Shown here piece by piece: positions 26,491 through 34,909 of a DNA stretch of 64,000 bases. Origin of the DNA: Spirulina major PCC 6313 (GTDB lineage: Bacteria; Cyanobacteriota; Cyanobacteriia; Cyanobacteriales; Spirulinaceae); contig NZ_KV878783.1 of assembly GCF_001890765.1 (NCBI RefSeq), forward strand, positions 3,438,771 through 3,502,770, in the 5' to 3' direction. The notes beneath the pieces were generated by a model. The model was not told the DNA's origin. It did no database searches and was given only the letters and a program-made list of their open reading frames with translations. The translations under genes and the position numbers were made by a program. Position 1 is the first letter of the stretch. The number at the start of each line of letters is the position of its first letter.

Positions 26491-26808
26491 TCACATTTTG
26501 TGAGGTTGCCATTGATAACGGCTGAGACTAATTTTCCCGGCGGGGGTAAATTCAATCCCTTCTTGTTCGAGTAAATGACGCTGCAAATAATCCGTACCGT
26601 GGCGCAAAACAGAATGAGACACTTCTCCTTTGGCATTAATCACCCGATGCCAGGGGATATTCTGCTCTGGCGTAATTCGATAGAGGGCATAGCCTACGAG
26701 CCGCGCTTGGCGGGGATAGTCCGCCAGTTCTGCGATTTGGCCGTAGGTGGCGACGTGCCCATAGGGAATTTGGCGAGTGATGGCGTAGATGCGATCGTAG
26801 GCGGTCAT
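26491..26808 (-). CDS. Alkyltransferase-like (ATL) DNA repair protein
   Basis: The protein has 105 residues beginning MTAYDRIYAITRQIPYGHVA. I place the start at 26808 because the longer open frame to 26898 would run through the 66-bp repeat. The fold is the DNA-binding domain of O6-methylguanine methyltransferases, with TYGQIAELA and ARLVGYAL. The active-site PCHR is replaced by PWHR, so it cannot accept an alkyl group. ATL proteins bind O6-alkylguanine and recruit nucleotide excision repair. Confidence 0.85.
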   Translation of the reverse strand: MTAYDRIYAITRQIPYGHVATYGQIAELADYPRQARLVGYALYRITPEQNIPWHRVINAKGEVSHSVLRHGTDYLQRHLLEQEGIEFTPAGKISLSRYQWQPHKM

Positions 26809-26824
26809 AGTTAAGGTCGTTAAA

Positions 26825-26890
26825 GTAGGGTGGGTTAGGCGGCTAAAATCCAGGCGATGACTGTAACCTAGCAATCCGCCGTAACCCACC
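26825..26890 (+). repeat. 66-bp dispersed palindromic element, copy D
   Basis: It begins GTAGGGTGGGTTAGGCGG and ends AATCCGCCGTAACCCACC. It fills the gap between the ileS stop and the ATL start and would lie in the ATL leader if the two were co-transcribed. Confidence 0.85.
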
Positions 26891-26907
26891 AACGCCAATG
26901 TGCCAAC

Positions 26908-29784
26908 CTAAAATTGACCGCTCAACGCATTGACGCAGCGATCGCAAATTGTCGGATCATCCGCTGCATCGCCGACGGTGGTGGAATAGTTCCAGCAGCG
27001 ATCGCACTTTTGGCCCGCCGCCGTCGTGATCCCCACCGTGACGAGATCCGTGGCACTGTGATAGTCCAGCGCCGTAATCGCGTCGGCACTGTCTACGAGT
27101 TCCACTTGGGACGCGAGGAAGAGATAACGCAGGGCATCCACCCGGATCGCGCCGAGGGTATCACTGGGATTCAAGGCGCTCAACTGTTGGCGAAGATCTG
27201 CATCGGGCACAAATAGCAAGACTTTCGCTTCGAGGGATGCGCCGATCACCTTCGCGCTGCGGGCCTGTTCCATCACCTTGTTTACCTCATCGCGCAAGGC
27301 TCGGAATCGTTCCCATTTCGTCGCCAATTCCGGCTGTTGCCAAGCTGGATCGGTCTTCACCCAACCCGCTGCAAACACCGATTTTTCGGGAGCTGCGTAG
27401 GGGAGCGATTGCCAAATATCTTCCGCCATGTGGGAGAGGACAGGCGCGATCGCTTTGGCCAAATTCTCTAACGCCACAGCCAGCACCGTTTGACAACTGC
27501 GCCGACGCGGTGAATCGAGGGCGGAAATATAGAGGCGATCCTTGGCGATATCGAGGTAGAAATTCGACAAATCCACCACACAAAAGTTTTGCACTGTTTG
27601 GAAGAACTTAAAAAACTGATAGCTTTCAAAGGCAGCGGTCACATCAGAAAAGACGCGATCGATACAGTGCAACATATAGCGATCCAGTTCGGGTAAATCT
27701 TCATACTGAACTGCATCGGTTTGAGGGTTGAAATCGTGTAGATTTCCCAGTAAAAATCGGGCTGTATTGCGAATTTTGCGGTACACATCGGAAAGTTGTT
27801 TTAAGATTGTTTTCCCGATGGGAACATCAGAGGAATAATCCACCGACGACACCCACAACCGCAACACATCAGCACCATAGGGCGGCTCTTGTTTTTGATT
27901 TTTACCGCCATTAATCACCAGCATTGGGTCAACCACATTGCCGAGGGATTTACTCATTTTCCGCCCCTTTTCATCGAGGGCGAAGCCGTGGGTTAACACC
28001 GTTTTATAGGGGGCAATACCGTTGGTGGCGACACTGGTTAAGAGGCTGGATTGGAACCAACCGCGATGTTGATCGGAACCTTCAAGGTAAAGATCGACGG
28101 GATAGGTTAATTCCTCGCGGCGATCGGCTACTGCCGCCCAAGAGGAACCGGAATCAAACCAGACATCCATCGTGTCCGTGCCTTTGCGGTAGGTTTTGCC
28201 GTTGTTGCGATAGCTGGGGGGGAGGAGTTCCTCGACGGAGAGTTCCCACCAGGCATCGGAACCGCGCTCGGCGATGATTCCCTGCACATGGGCGATCGTG
28301 TCGGCGGTGAGCAGGGGTTCGTTGGTGGCTTCGTCGTAAAAAACGGGAATCGGAACGCCCCAACTGCGCTGCCGGGAAATGCACCAATCGGCGCGATCGC
28401 TCACCATCGGTGTGATCCGGTTTTGTCCCTGGGCGGGAATCCATTGCACCGATGCGATCGCTTTTAACGCCTGATCTCGGAACCCTTCCACCGACGCAAA
28501 CCATTGTTCCGTCGCTCGGAAAATCGTCGGTTTTTTCGTCCGCCAATCGTAGGGATATTTATGCACATAGTCCTCGGCGAGGATCAGGGATTTTGCCGCT
28601 GTTAAGGCTTCAATGATTGCGCCATTGGCATCCTTGAGCACATTCAACCCTTCAAAGGGCCCAGCTTCGGCGGTCAAGATGCCGTTAGCATCCACTGGCG
28701 ACAAAATCGGCAACCCGTATTTTTGCCCGGTGATGAAATCCTCTTGACCATGGCCGGGCGCGGTATGCACCAACCCCGTCCCGGATTCGGTGGTGATATA
28801 GTCGCCGCCGATGACGATGGGACTAGTGCGATCGTAGAGAGGATGGCGATAGGTGCAATGCTCTAGGGCTGCGCCTGCGATCGTGGTTTTGACCGTTAAG
28901 GGGGTGGCAAATTTCGCCGCCAAGGTTTCCACCAAGTCCGCCGCGACGAGCCAATAACGATGGCCCGATAGCGGTTGCTCTATTTCTACCACCGCATAGG
29001 TGAGGGCACTATTCACCGCCACGGCCAAATTTCCCGGAATTGTCCAGGGGGTCGTCGTCCAGATTGCTACGCCGAGATCCGGGAGAAACTCCCTCAGGGA
29101 TTCAGCGGTGGGGGCGAGGTGGGTGATCGTAAAGGCGGCGTAAATGCTGCGGGAGGTGTGGCCTTCGGGGTATTCGAGTTCGGCTTCAGCGAGGGCAGTT
29201 TTAGAGCTAGGACTCCAATGCACCGCTTTTAAACCCCGGTAGATGTAGCCATTGAGGGCCATTTTGCCGAATACGCCAATCTGGGCGGCTTCGTATTCGG
29301 GTTTGAGGGTGAGATAGGGGTTTTCCCAATCGCCCCAAACGCCGAAGCGTTTGAACCCATCGCGCTGGGCTGCCATGGTGGCGATCGCAAAGTCCCGCGC
29401 CTTATAGCGCAGGGCTAGGGGGGTCATGGTTTTGCGTTCTTCGCGGTCAATGGTTTGAATAACTTTCAACTCAATGGGCAAGCCGTGACAGTCCCAACCC
29501 GGCACATAGCGGACTTTGTAGCCCTGGAGCAACTTATATTTATTAATAATGTCTTTTAAAATTTTATTTAAGGCGTGGCCCATGTGGAGCGCTCCGTTGG
29601 CGTAGGGCGGGCCGTCGTGGAGAATGAAGCGATCGCGGGGATTTTCCACCGCCAAGGTTTCGTAAATGCGTTCATCGTGCCAAAACTGTTGCAATTCGGG
29701 TTCCCGCTGCACCGCGTTAGCCCGCATATTGAAGTCTGTTTTCGGCAGGTTGATCGTGTCTTTGTAGCTCTTCGGTTCGGTCAT
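26908..29784 (-). CDS. ileS: Isoleucyl-tRNA synthetase
   Basis: This class I synthetase attaches isoleucine to its tRNA and edits valine. It has 958 residues, normal for the bacterial form. The HIGH variant is in GALHMGHALNK and the KMSKS loop is in GRKMSKSLGN. The editing domain has TTTPWTIPGNLAV. A C-terminal zinc finger with CDRCWNY and CDRC is intact. It is on the minus strand. Confidence 0.97.
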   Translation of the reverse strand: MTEPKSYKDTINLPKTDFNMRANAVQREPELQQFWHDERIYETLAVENPRDRFILHDGPPYANGALHMGHALNKILKDIINKYKLLQGYKVRYVPGWDCHGLPIELKVIQTIDREERKTMTPLALRYKARDFAIATMAAQRDGFKRFGVWGDWENPYLTLKPEYEAAQIGVFGKMALNGYIYRGLKAVHWSPSSKTALAEAELEYPEGHTSRSIYAAFTITHLAPTAESLREFLPDLGVAIWTTTPWTIPGNLAVAVNSALTYAVVEIEQPLSGHRYWLVAADLVETLAAKFATPLTVKTTIAGAALEHCTYRHPLYDRTSPIVIGGDYITTESGTGLVHTAPGHGQEDFITGQKYGLPILSPVDANGILTAEAGPFEGLNVLKDANGAIIEALTAAKSLILAEDYVHKYPYDWRTKKPTIFRATEQWFASVEGFRDQALKAIASVQWIPAQGQNRITPMVSDRADWCISRQRSWGVPIPVFYDEATNEPLLTADTIAHVQGIIAERGSDAWWELSVEELLPPSYRNNGKTYRKGTDTMDVWFDSGSSWAAVADRREELTYPVDLYLEGSDQHRGWFQSSLLTSVATNGIAPYKTVLTHGFALDEKGRKMSKSLGNVVDPMLVINGGKNQKQEPPYGADVLRLWVSSVDYSSDVPIGKTILKQLSDVYRKIRNTARFLLGNLHDFNPQTDAVQYEDLPELDRYMLHCIDRVFSDVTAAFESYQFFKFFQTVQNFCVVDLSNFYLDIAKDRLYISALDSPRRRSCQTVLAVALENLAKAIAPVLSHMAEDIWQSLPYAAPEKSVFAAGWVKTDPAWQQPELATKWERFRALRDEVNKVMEQARSAKVIGASLEAKVLLFVPDADLRQQLSALNPSDTLGAIRVDALRYLFLASQVELVDSADAITALDYHSATDLVTVGITTAAGQKCDRCWNYSTTVGDAADDPTICDRCVNALSGQF

Positions 29785-30108
29785 GGGAGGTGAACAATAC
29801 GCCTGATGCGTTTCAGTATCCCTTTATCTTAAAGGCCCGGATGAACTCTCTGGAATTTCACGGCAATTAAAGGCACAAAAACTCTCAAACTCTCGTGTCA
29901 TGGCGGAGCCATGACATGGCATTCGGGCGGCTCTGCCGCCGATGGGGTGAGCCAATGGGAGGCAGAGCCTTCCTAACCAGCATGACCCGGCAGAGCCAGG
30001 TCACGAGAAGACAGCATGAGAAGAACGCTAGGTCACGAGAAGAACGCCTGGTTACGAGAAGGCGAGCAGGCAAGGGGCTTAGGCCCCTTGTTGCATTGCG
30101 GAGCAGGT
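29785..30108. repeat. Intergenic region with hairpins and short direct repeats
   Basis: No gene was seen. It contains a perfect hairpin GTCATGGC-GGA-GCCATGAC (29897-29915), a GGCGG/CCGCC hairpin just after, and three imperfect direct copies of a GGT(C/T)ACGAGAAG word between about 29998 and 30062. A perfect hairpin CAAGGGGC-TTAG-GCCCCTTG lies at 30071-30090, close to the end of the coiled-coil gene. The last may act as a transcription stop, though no T-run follows. Confidence 0.65.
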
Positions 30109-31203
30109 TTAACGGCCGCCTTTGGGTTGGTTTTTTGCCTGTTCGAGGGCGATCGCTTTCATATTTTCCAATTCGTTGCGATTGGCCGCCCCTTCAATCG
30201 CCTTCACCGCCAAGTCTTGCACCTGTTTCTGGGCCGCGACCAACTGAGCCGTCAGAGCTTGAATCCGCTCGGTTTGGGATTGGATCGTCGTCTCCAACGC
30301 CCCAATGCGCAGGGTGTAGTTGCGTCGCTCCCCTTCGATTTCTTTTTGGCGGAGATCAGCCCGCACCTTCGCGTTATAAGTGCCAATTTTCCGGCCATTT
30401 TCCTGGCCATTTTTCTTGCTTTTCTCCAGTTCAGCGGGGAAAGCCTCGACCTTTGCCTTGGCTTCGGCGTGGGCGCGTTCTTGGTCGGCGATCGCTTTCT
30501 CCCGCTCCTCCCAGGTTTTTTGCTGGGCTTGGAGGGCTTCAGTTAACGCCAGTTCCCGCGCTTGGCAAGCCTGTTGATAGGTTTCAAGATCTAAGGTGCG
30601 TTCGAGTTGGAGGGCGTAGCGATATTCTTGCTGATCGCGATCGCGGGTTTTACGGGCTGTTTCATTACGATCTTTAAGCTGGCGTTGATGCTCTTCCTGT
30701 TCCTTTTGCCACGCCTGACAGAGAGCCACAAATTCTTGCTCAAGGGTTTCTTGGCGATCGCGAAATTCCGCCGCCAGGGTTTTTTCTTGTTCGTCGTAGG
30801 TGGTCAATAATGTCTCTAACGTGGTGTCATCCACATCAGTTAAATCGTGCAAGGTAGCCAGTTGCGATCGCCGCTCAGCAATATCATCCTGCAACATCGC
30901 CAACTGATTCGCCTCATTCAGCAATTGCTCCGATAAATGACTCACCGAGCGACTAAACCCCACCTGCACATCCTGTAAGTTTTTGATCGTTTTTTCAATG
31001 GTCGAAGGGGTATTCTGCACCTTAGAAATCTGCTCCGGTGCTTTGGCCGGACTCGCCACCACGGGCGATTTGGCCTGCGCCTTCGCCGCCACCTGTTGCG
31101 ATCGCTTCAACTCCTCCGCCAGCGCCGCCTTTTCCTGTTGCAATTCTTTAAACGCCGCCAAAATCTCAGCTTTCGTATTTTTCCCATTCACAGCACGAGC
31201 CAT
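30109..31203 (-). CDS. Coiled-coil protein, paralogue of its upstream neighbour
   Basis: This 364-residue, highly charged, almost entirely helical protein starts at the ATG at 31203, which has GGAGAG 7 nt upstream. The N-terminus (KNTKAEILAAFKELQQEKA) is followed by an Ala/Pro linker and then long heptad-rich stretches from about residue 75 to the end. There is no membrane segment and no recognised enzymatic domain. The final part, LRIGALETTIQSQTERIQAL, matches LQLTSLETTIARQNEQIADL of the upstream gene, so the two arose by duplication. Cytoskeletal or scaffold roles are plausible but unproven. Confidence 0.75.
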   Translation of the reverse strand: MARAVNGKNTKAEILAAFKELQQEKAALAEELKRSQQVAAKAQAKSPVVASPAKAPEQISKVQNTPSTIEKTIKNLQDVQVGFSRSVSHLSEQLLNEANQLAMLQDDIAERRSQLATLHDLTDVDDTTLETLLTTYDEQEKTLAAEFRDRQETLEQEFVALCQAWQKEQEEHQRQLKDRNETARKTRDRDQQEYRYALQLERTLDLETYQQACQARELALTEALQAQQKTWEEREKAIADQERAHAEAKAKVEAFPAELEKSKKNGQENGRKIGTYNAKVRADLRQKEIEGERRNYTLRIGALETTIQSQTERIQALTAQLVAAQKQVQDLAVKAIEGAANRNELENMKAIALEQAKNQPKGGR

Positions 31204-31278
31204 AATCATTCTCTCCAAATAATGAATATCTAGGGGCAAAAAATGCCCATGAACCAATCGTCAAAAACAGGTCAATTT

Positions 31279-32244
31279 CTAACTAAATGCCTGCGTTGCC
31301 AAGGCTTGAGCTTGTTGATTAATGGTTTGTAACTGCGCCATCAAGTCGGCAATTTGTTCATTTTGGCGAGCGATCGTGGTTTCTAAGGACGTGAGTTGTA
31401 ATTCATAGCCCTGCTGTTCCGCTGTCCATTCTTTTTCGAGTAAATCGGATTGCACTTTAGCCGTGCGTTCAGCCTCTTTAATCGCTTCAACTTTAGCCTC
31501 CTGCTCGGCGGTTTTTAAGCGTTCTTCGTAGCCGGCAATTTCTGCCTGTTGGGTGGCGAAGGTGGGCGCATTGGCGGTTAAAATCGCTTCCCGTGCGGCC
31601 CAATCTTTGCCGTTCGCCGCAGTTTGATCGGCAATATCCCGCTCCTGTTGGCGTTGACGTTCGTTAAATGCATCGAGGGCCACTTGGCGATCGCGCTCCA
31701 ACTCATAGGTGTAGTCCGCTTCGGCTTGGCTCCGTTCGGCCAGAATCCGGGCCTGTTGTTCCTGCTGCTGCTGCTCAAACTCCGCCGCCTCACGCTGCCA
31801 TTCCTTGCGCGTCTGCACCTGTTCCGCCTGCACCTTGTCCTGCTGCGCTTGGATTTGGGTGGCCAGTTGGGTGAGTTGGGCTTGATGTCCCTGACGCAGG
31901 AGATACAGCGCATCGGCCACCAATCGTACATTTTGCAAGTCAGCCCGCTGCGTCGTGGCAACCGCGATCGCTGTTCGGATCGTGGCGAGTTTAGCCGCTT
32001 CCGACCCCAGGCGATCCGCCAGGGCCGTAATCGATGCGCCAAACTCCAGTTGTAAGGTTGCCGTACCGTTAACGATCGCATCCGTGGTGTAGGTTGCTGC
32101 CTGGGTTAACAGGGCTTGATTATTGGCTTTTTCGGCTTCTTCCTCTTTTGTGGCCAGGGGAGAGGGAGACTGTTTTTGTTGTTGGCGGAGCGCTTGAAAG
32201 TCTTTCAGGATCTGGGCTTTGTCGGTGGGAGGGGCGACACTCAT
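31279..32244 (-). CDS. Coiled-coil protein, first gene of a paralogous pair
   Basis: This 321-residue, Gln/Ala/Glu-rich protein is dominated by coiled coil from about residue 70 onward (QLATQIQAQQDKVQAEQ, EAAEFEQQQQEQQARILAE). The N-terminus, TDKAQILKDFQALRQQQ, parallels the start of the downstream paralogue. No membrane segment or known domain was seen. A 75-bp gap separates it from the second gene, so an operon is likely. It is divergent from the XRE regulator, with 107 bp between starts, which makes that regulator a candidate controller. Confidence 0.75.
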   Translation of the reverse strand: MSVAPPTDKAQILKDFQALRQQQKQSPSPLATKEEEAEKANNQALLTQAATYTTDAIVNGTATLQLEFGASITALADRLGSEAAKLATIRTAIAVATTQRADLQNVRLVADALYLLRQGHQAQLTQLATQIQAQQDKVQAEQVQTRKEWQREAAEFEQQQQEQQARILAERSQAEADYTYELERDRQVALDAFNERQRQQERDIADQTAANGKDWAAREAILTANAPTFATQQAEIAGYEERLKTAEQEAKVEAIKEAERTAKVQSDLLEKEWTAEQQGYELQLTSLETTIARQNEQIADLMAQLQTINQQAQALATQAFS

Positions 32245-32351
32245 AGATTGAATTTTAAATCAACTTTCCTCTAGTCTAACCGTTGGTTGAAGATTACGTC
32301 AAGAGATTTTATACTGAAGTCATAGATCACCCCTCACGACCACAACCGCCC

Positions 32352-32696
32352 ATGATAAACAAGAAATTTGGTCACCTAATTCGCCAAACCCGCAAAATCA
32401 AAGGCTACAGTCAACGGGAACTCGCCACCTTAATCAAAATCGACTTTACCTATCTCTCGAAGCTCGAAAACAACCGCGCCGAATACGCCCCCAAAGAAGA
32501 CGTGATTCGCGGCCTTGCCCAAAAACTCGACCTTGATCCTGAAGAACTGATCTTCCTCGCCGGGCGCGTTCCCCAACAACAGGAAGACCTCCTCAGCAAG
32601 CATTACAAGGATATGCCGATGCTGTTCCGCCGCATTCGCAGCAACCCCGAATTTGCCCGGCAACTGTTCCAAGAGGCTGAAGAGTTGGAGTCTTAG
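32352..32696 (+). CDS. XRE-family transcriptional regulator
   Basis: This 114-residue protein has a Cro/C1-type helix-turn-helix (FGHLIRQTRKIKGYSQRELA, then FTYLSKLEN) followed by a short C-terminal helical region rich in Arg and Glu. The start is the ATG at 32352; a TTG-started extension to 32283 is unlikely. With the next gene it forms the classical pair in which an ImmA/IrrE protease cleaves an XRE repressor. It probably controls its own operon and perhaps the divergent coiled-coil genes. Confidence 0.85.
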   Translation: MINKKFGHLIRQTRKIKGYSQRELATLIKIDFTYLSKLENNRAEYAPKEDVIRGLAQKLDLDPEELIFLAGRVPQQQEDLLSKHYKDMPMLFRRIRSNPEFARQLFQEAEELES

Positions 32697-32720
32697 AGTT
32701 GGAGTGTTAAAGACTGCGTC

Positions 32721-33338
32721 ATGATTCGTCCGTTTCGTTTTTTGTCCAAGCATGAGATTGAATGCCGGGCCCTGGATGTCTTGACGGCGATGGGGTTGAC
32801 GGTGCAGGATTTCCCCCTTGATAGCAGTGTGGTGGCGGAATTTTTGGGCTTAGATGTGGTGTGGGATGTGATTCCCGATGATGGTCGGGGGTTGATTGCG
32901 GCGCGGATTTTGCCCTTGGAGCGGTTGATTGAGATGAATGAATCGTTGCCATCGTTACAGGGGGGGCTGGGGGAATCGACCCTGGCCCATGAGATTGGCC
33001 ATTGGGTGCTGCATTTGGATCAAGGAGCGATCGCCCGCGCCGAACGCCTCGCCCAACGGGGTCTTCACCTCAAGATTTCCCCCTTTCTCTGCCGTAATGC
33101 CACCGAAGCCGAGGGCATTGAATGGCAAGCGCAATATTTCGCCACTTGTTTATTAATGCCGCGTTTTGTGATGGAGGCGCGATCGCACCCCCAAGACGTG
33201 CAGGATTGGCGATCGCTCTACCAGTTCGCCGACAATATGGGCGTGACCATCTCCAACCTGATCCACCGCTTGAAAGATCTCGGCTGGATCACCGATGTGC
33301 CAGAATCGACCCAAACCCCTATTTTGAAACAATCATGA
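32721..33338 (+). CDS. ImmA/IrrE family metallopeptidase
   Basis: This 205-residue predicted zinc protease has the active site AHEIGHWVLH (HEXXH) and, after an insertion, the second family signature EGIEWQAQYFATCLLMPR. Relatives cleave and inactivate a partner XRE repressor after DNA damage or other stress. It starts 25 bp after the XRE stop and overlaps the next gene by 4 bp, so all three are likely one operon. Confidence 0.88.
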   Translation: MIRPFRFLSKHEIECRALDVLTAMGLTVQDFPLDSSVVAEFLGLDVVWDVIPDDGRGLIAARILPLERLIEMNESLPSLQGGLGESTLAHEIGHWVLHLDQGAIARAERLAQRGLHLKISPFLCRNATEAEGIEWQAQYFATCLLMPRFVMEARSHPQDVQDWRSLYQFADNMGVTISNLIHRLKDLGWITDVPESTQTPILKQS

Positions 33339-33751
33339 CGAATCCTTGGCGTGGCTTTACCAATCAACCCTGGCTGGAACTGGCGAAGATTGCCGGTGTG
33401 ACGCTCTTGGCGGTGATTGCGATCGAGTGGTTTATGGCCGGCTTAATCAGCCTGCAAAATACCGTGATTAACAGCTTTTTTATGGCGTTATTGAACCCGC
33501 CCCTAGGGTTCCTTGTGCCCTTCCTCGCGGTGTTCGGCATCGGTGTATTGGGGGTCTATTTTAGTGAACGGTGGCGACAACCCCTCTATCTCAATTCCGG
33601 GACGCTTTGGGCGTTGGTGCTCTGTTTGGTGGTGGCGTTGGGGCTGAAAAGTCTGTTGCCCTTGCCGATCTTTCAAATCACCCAATTGTCTCAACCGGCT
33701 TTGATCATGATTTTGCTCGGTGTGTTTGTTAAAGGCCGCCCCTATTGGTAA
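33335..33751 (+). CDS. Small integral membrane protein coupled to the XRE/ImmA operon
   Basis: The protein has 138 residues starting at the ATG at 33335, which overlaps the protease stop (ATGA). Four hydrophobic helices are visible (around KIAGVTLLAVIAIEWF, LGFLVPFLAVFGIGVLGVYF, TLWALVLCLVVALGL and LIMILLGVFV). No family is recognised. Its tight coupling suggests it acts with the regulator/protease pair, for example as a sensor or effector; that is inference. Confidence 0.7.
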   Translation: MTNPWRGFTNQPWLELAKIAGVTLLAVIAIEWFMAGLISLQNTVINSFFMALLNPPLGFLVPFLAVFGIGVLGVYFSERWRQPLYLNSGTLWALVLCLVVALGLKSLLPLPIFQITQLSQPALIMILLGVFVKGRPYW

Positions 33752-33808
33752 CGGGAGAAAAATCTCCTCAAGGCGCGTCTACGGTGAAATCAATACAGGG
33801 ACAGGATC

Positions 33809-34495
33809 ATGATCAAAGCAGTCTTGGGGGGCATTGGGCTAGGACTTTTGGCGCTGGGGTGGCTCGGAACGCCGCCCGCGCTGGCGACCTCAGATTGTCA
33901 GCGGATTCGGGAAATTCGCGCGATCGCAATTCTCATCGGTCGTGATAGCCATGAATTAGCGCGTTTAGAAGCTGAAGCCTGTGGCCGGGGGCGTGTCTAT
34001 CGACGGGAACGGCGCGATCGCCTCTCCGATGAATGCGTCGAACTCAGCACCATCGCCCAACTCGCCCAAGCCGCCGAAGGCCGCAGCCCCCTCGCCAATG
34101 CCGTCAACGGAGAACGCCAAGTAGCCTGCTTTTTCCCCACCCAAACCCGGCGCAGCTTCTGGCGTTACGCCAACGGCCAACTCGTGCAGCAAGGCTCAAT
34201 CTGGTACTATCCCAACGGTCAACAGGCCAAATTCGGCCAACAGTGGTATTATCCCGACGGTCAAGCCGCCACATTTGGCTCAACCTGGAACTATCCCAAC
34301 GGCGCAAGGGCAGTGTGGAGCAATCAATGGTACAGCCCCAACCAAACCCGCACAGACTTGCGATCGCTCCTCAGTGCCGCCTGTAGCCGCGTCAGCACCG
34401 ACACCTGCGAAACGGCTTTAGAGGCGATCGCCACCCACCCCGAACCCCTCGCCCAAGTCACCGCCCTCAGCCTAATCTGGCAAACCGTCCGTTAA
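33809..34495 (+). CDS. Exported protein with 14-residue YPNGQ repeats
   Basis: The protein has 228 residues. A signal peptide ends near ALATS. A central segment has four tandem repeats of about 14 residues (WYYPNGQQAKFGQQ, WYYPDGQAATFGST, WNYPNGARAVWSNQ, WYSPNQT), similar to MORN/YwqK-type beta-hairpin repeats. Paired cysteines occur on both sides (SDCQ, EACGRG, DECVEL, AACSRV, DTCETA), suggesting disulphides outside the cytoplasm. Function is unknown. A terminator follows. Confidence 0.72.
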   Translation: MIKAVLGGIGLGLLALGWLGTPPALATSDCQRIREIRAIAILIGRDSHELARLEAEACGRGRVYRRERRDRLSDECVELSTIAQLAQAAEGRSPLANAVNGERQVACFFPTQTRRSFWRYANGQLVQQGSIWYYPNGQQAKFGQQWYYPDGQAATFGSTWNYPNGARAVWSNQWYSPNQTRTDLRSLLSAACSRVSTDTCETALEAIATHPEPLAQVTALSLIWQTVR

Positions 34496-34511
34496 TCGCG
34501 TGGCGCACAAA

Positions 34512-34535
34512 AAACCCAGCGTTGCGGCTGGGTTT
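34512..34535. terminator. Intrinsic terminator
   Basis: AAACCCAGC pairs perfectly with GCTGGGTTT across a 6-nt loop. It follows the exported repeat-protein gene by 17 bp and also lies past the end of the small minus-strand gene, so it may stop both. Confidence 0.7.
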
Positions 34536-34546
34536 GGTAGAACGTG

Positions 34547-34792
34547 AATTGTAGAGAGACAAAGGCAAGGTTTAGGCGATGCTGAGGCGACCCCGGTGAA
34601 CGGAACGGAGGATGCGGTCAATGGCGCGGCGTTCGTCGTCTTCAATGGTGTCGTCGAGGATGGCAGCAAGGAGACCGTAGCGATCGCTCTTTGTGAGGGT
34701 TTTGGTTTCAGCCGCGTCAGCGAGGATAGCGGAGATGGAGCCGGGGAGGAGTTGGAGTTGGGGCATGGGTCTTGGGGTGTCTCTCTACAATT
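34547..34792. repeat. 14-bp perfect inverted repeats framing a small gene
   Basis: AATTGTAGAGAGAC (34547-34560) and GTCTCTCTACAATT (34779-34792) are exact inverted complements. They lie 11 bp beyond the stop and 12 bp upstream of the start of the 64-residue gene. No target duplication flanks them. In RNA they could pair the leader with the trailer. Confidence 0.8.
34572..34766 (-). CDS. Conserved small cyanobacterial protein of unknown function
   Basis: The 64 residues include LPGSISAILADAAETKTLTK, then SDRYGLLAAIL and DERRAIDRILRSVHRGRL. This all-helical, acidic-then-basic pattern is familiar from small uncharacterised cyanobacterial proteins. I chose the ATG at 34766 over a longer, low-quality frame reaching 34858. 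The gene is enclosed by perfect 14-bp inverted repeats and has a CRP-like palindrome 144 bp upstream. Confidence 0.72.
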   Translation of the reverse strand: MPQLQLLPGSISAILADAAETKTLTKSDRYGLLAAILDDTIEDDERRAIDRILRSVHRGRLSIA

Positions 34793-34909
34793 ACTAGTAT
34801 CCCGGTTTTGCGAGATATCTTCGGTGATAGGGTCACACCCCTCGTTGTGAACCTGCATACCTGCGGGACTGATGACGGTAACAGGAAAAGAGCGATCGCG
34901 CCCTGATTA

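Noticed and set aside
26809-26898. Thirty-residue N-terminal extension of the ATL protein
   Set aside because: It would translate the 66-bp repeat; relatives begin at the later ATG.
33122-33334. 71-codon extension of the membrane protein within the protease gene
   Set aside because: The ATGA overlap start at 33335 opens directly before the first helix; the extension is Arg/Pro-rich shadow sequence.
34767-34858. Longer version of the small 64-residue gene starting at 34858
   Set aside because: It is in a different frame, giving Pro/Ser-rich text, and includes the inverted repeat.
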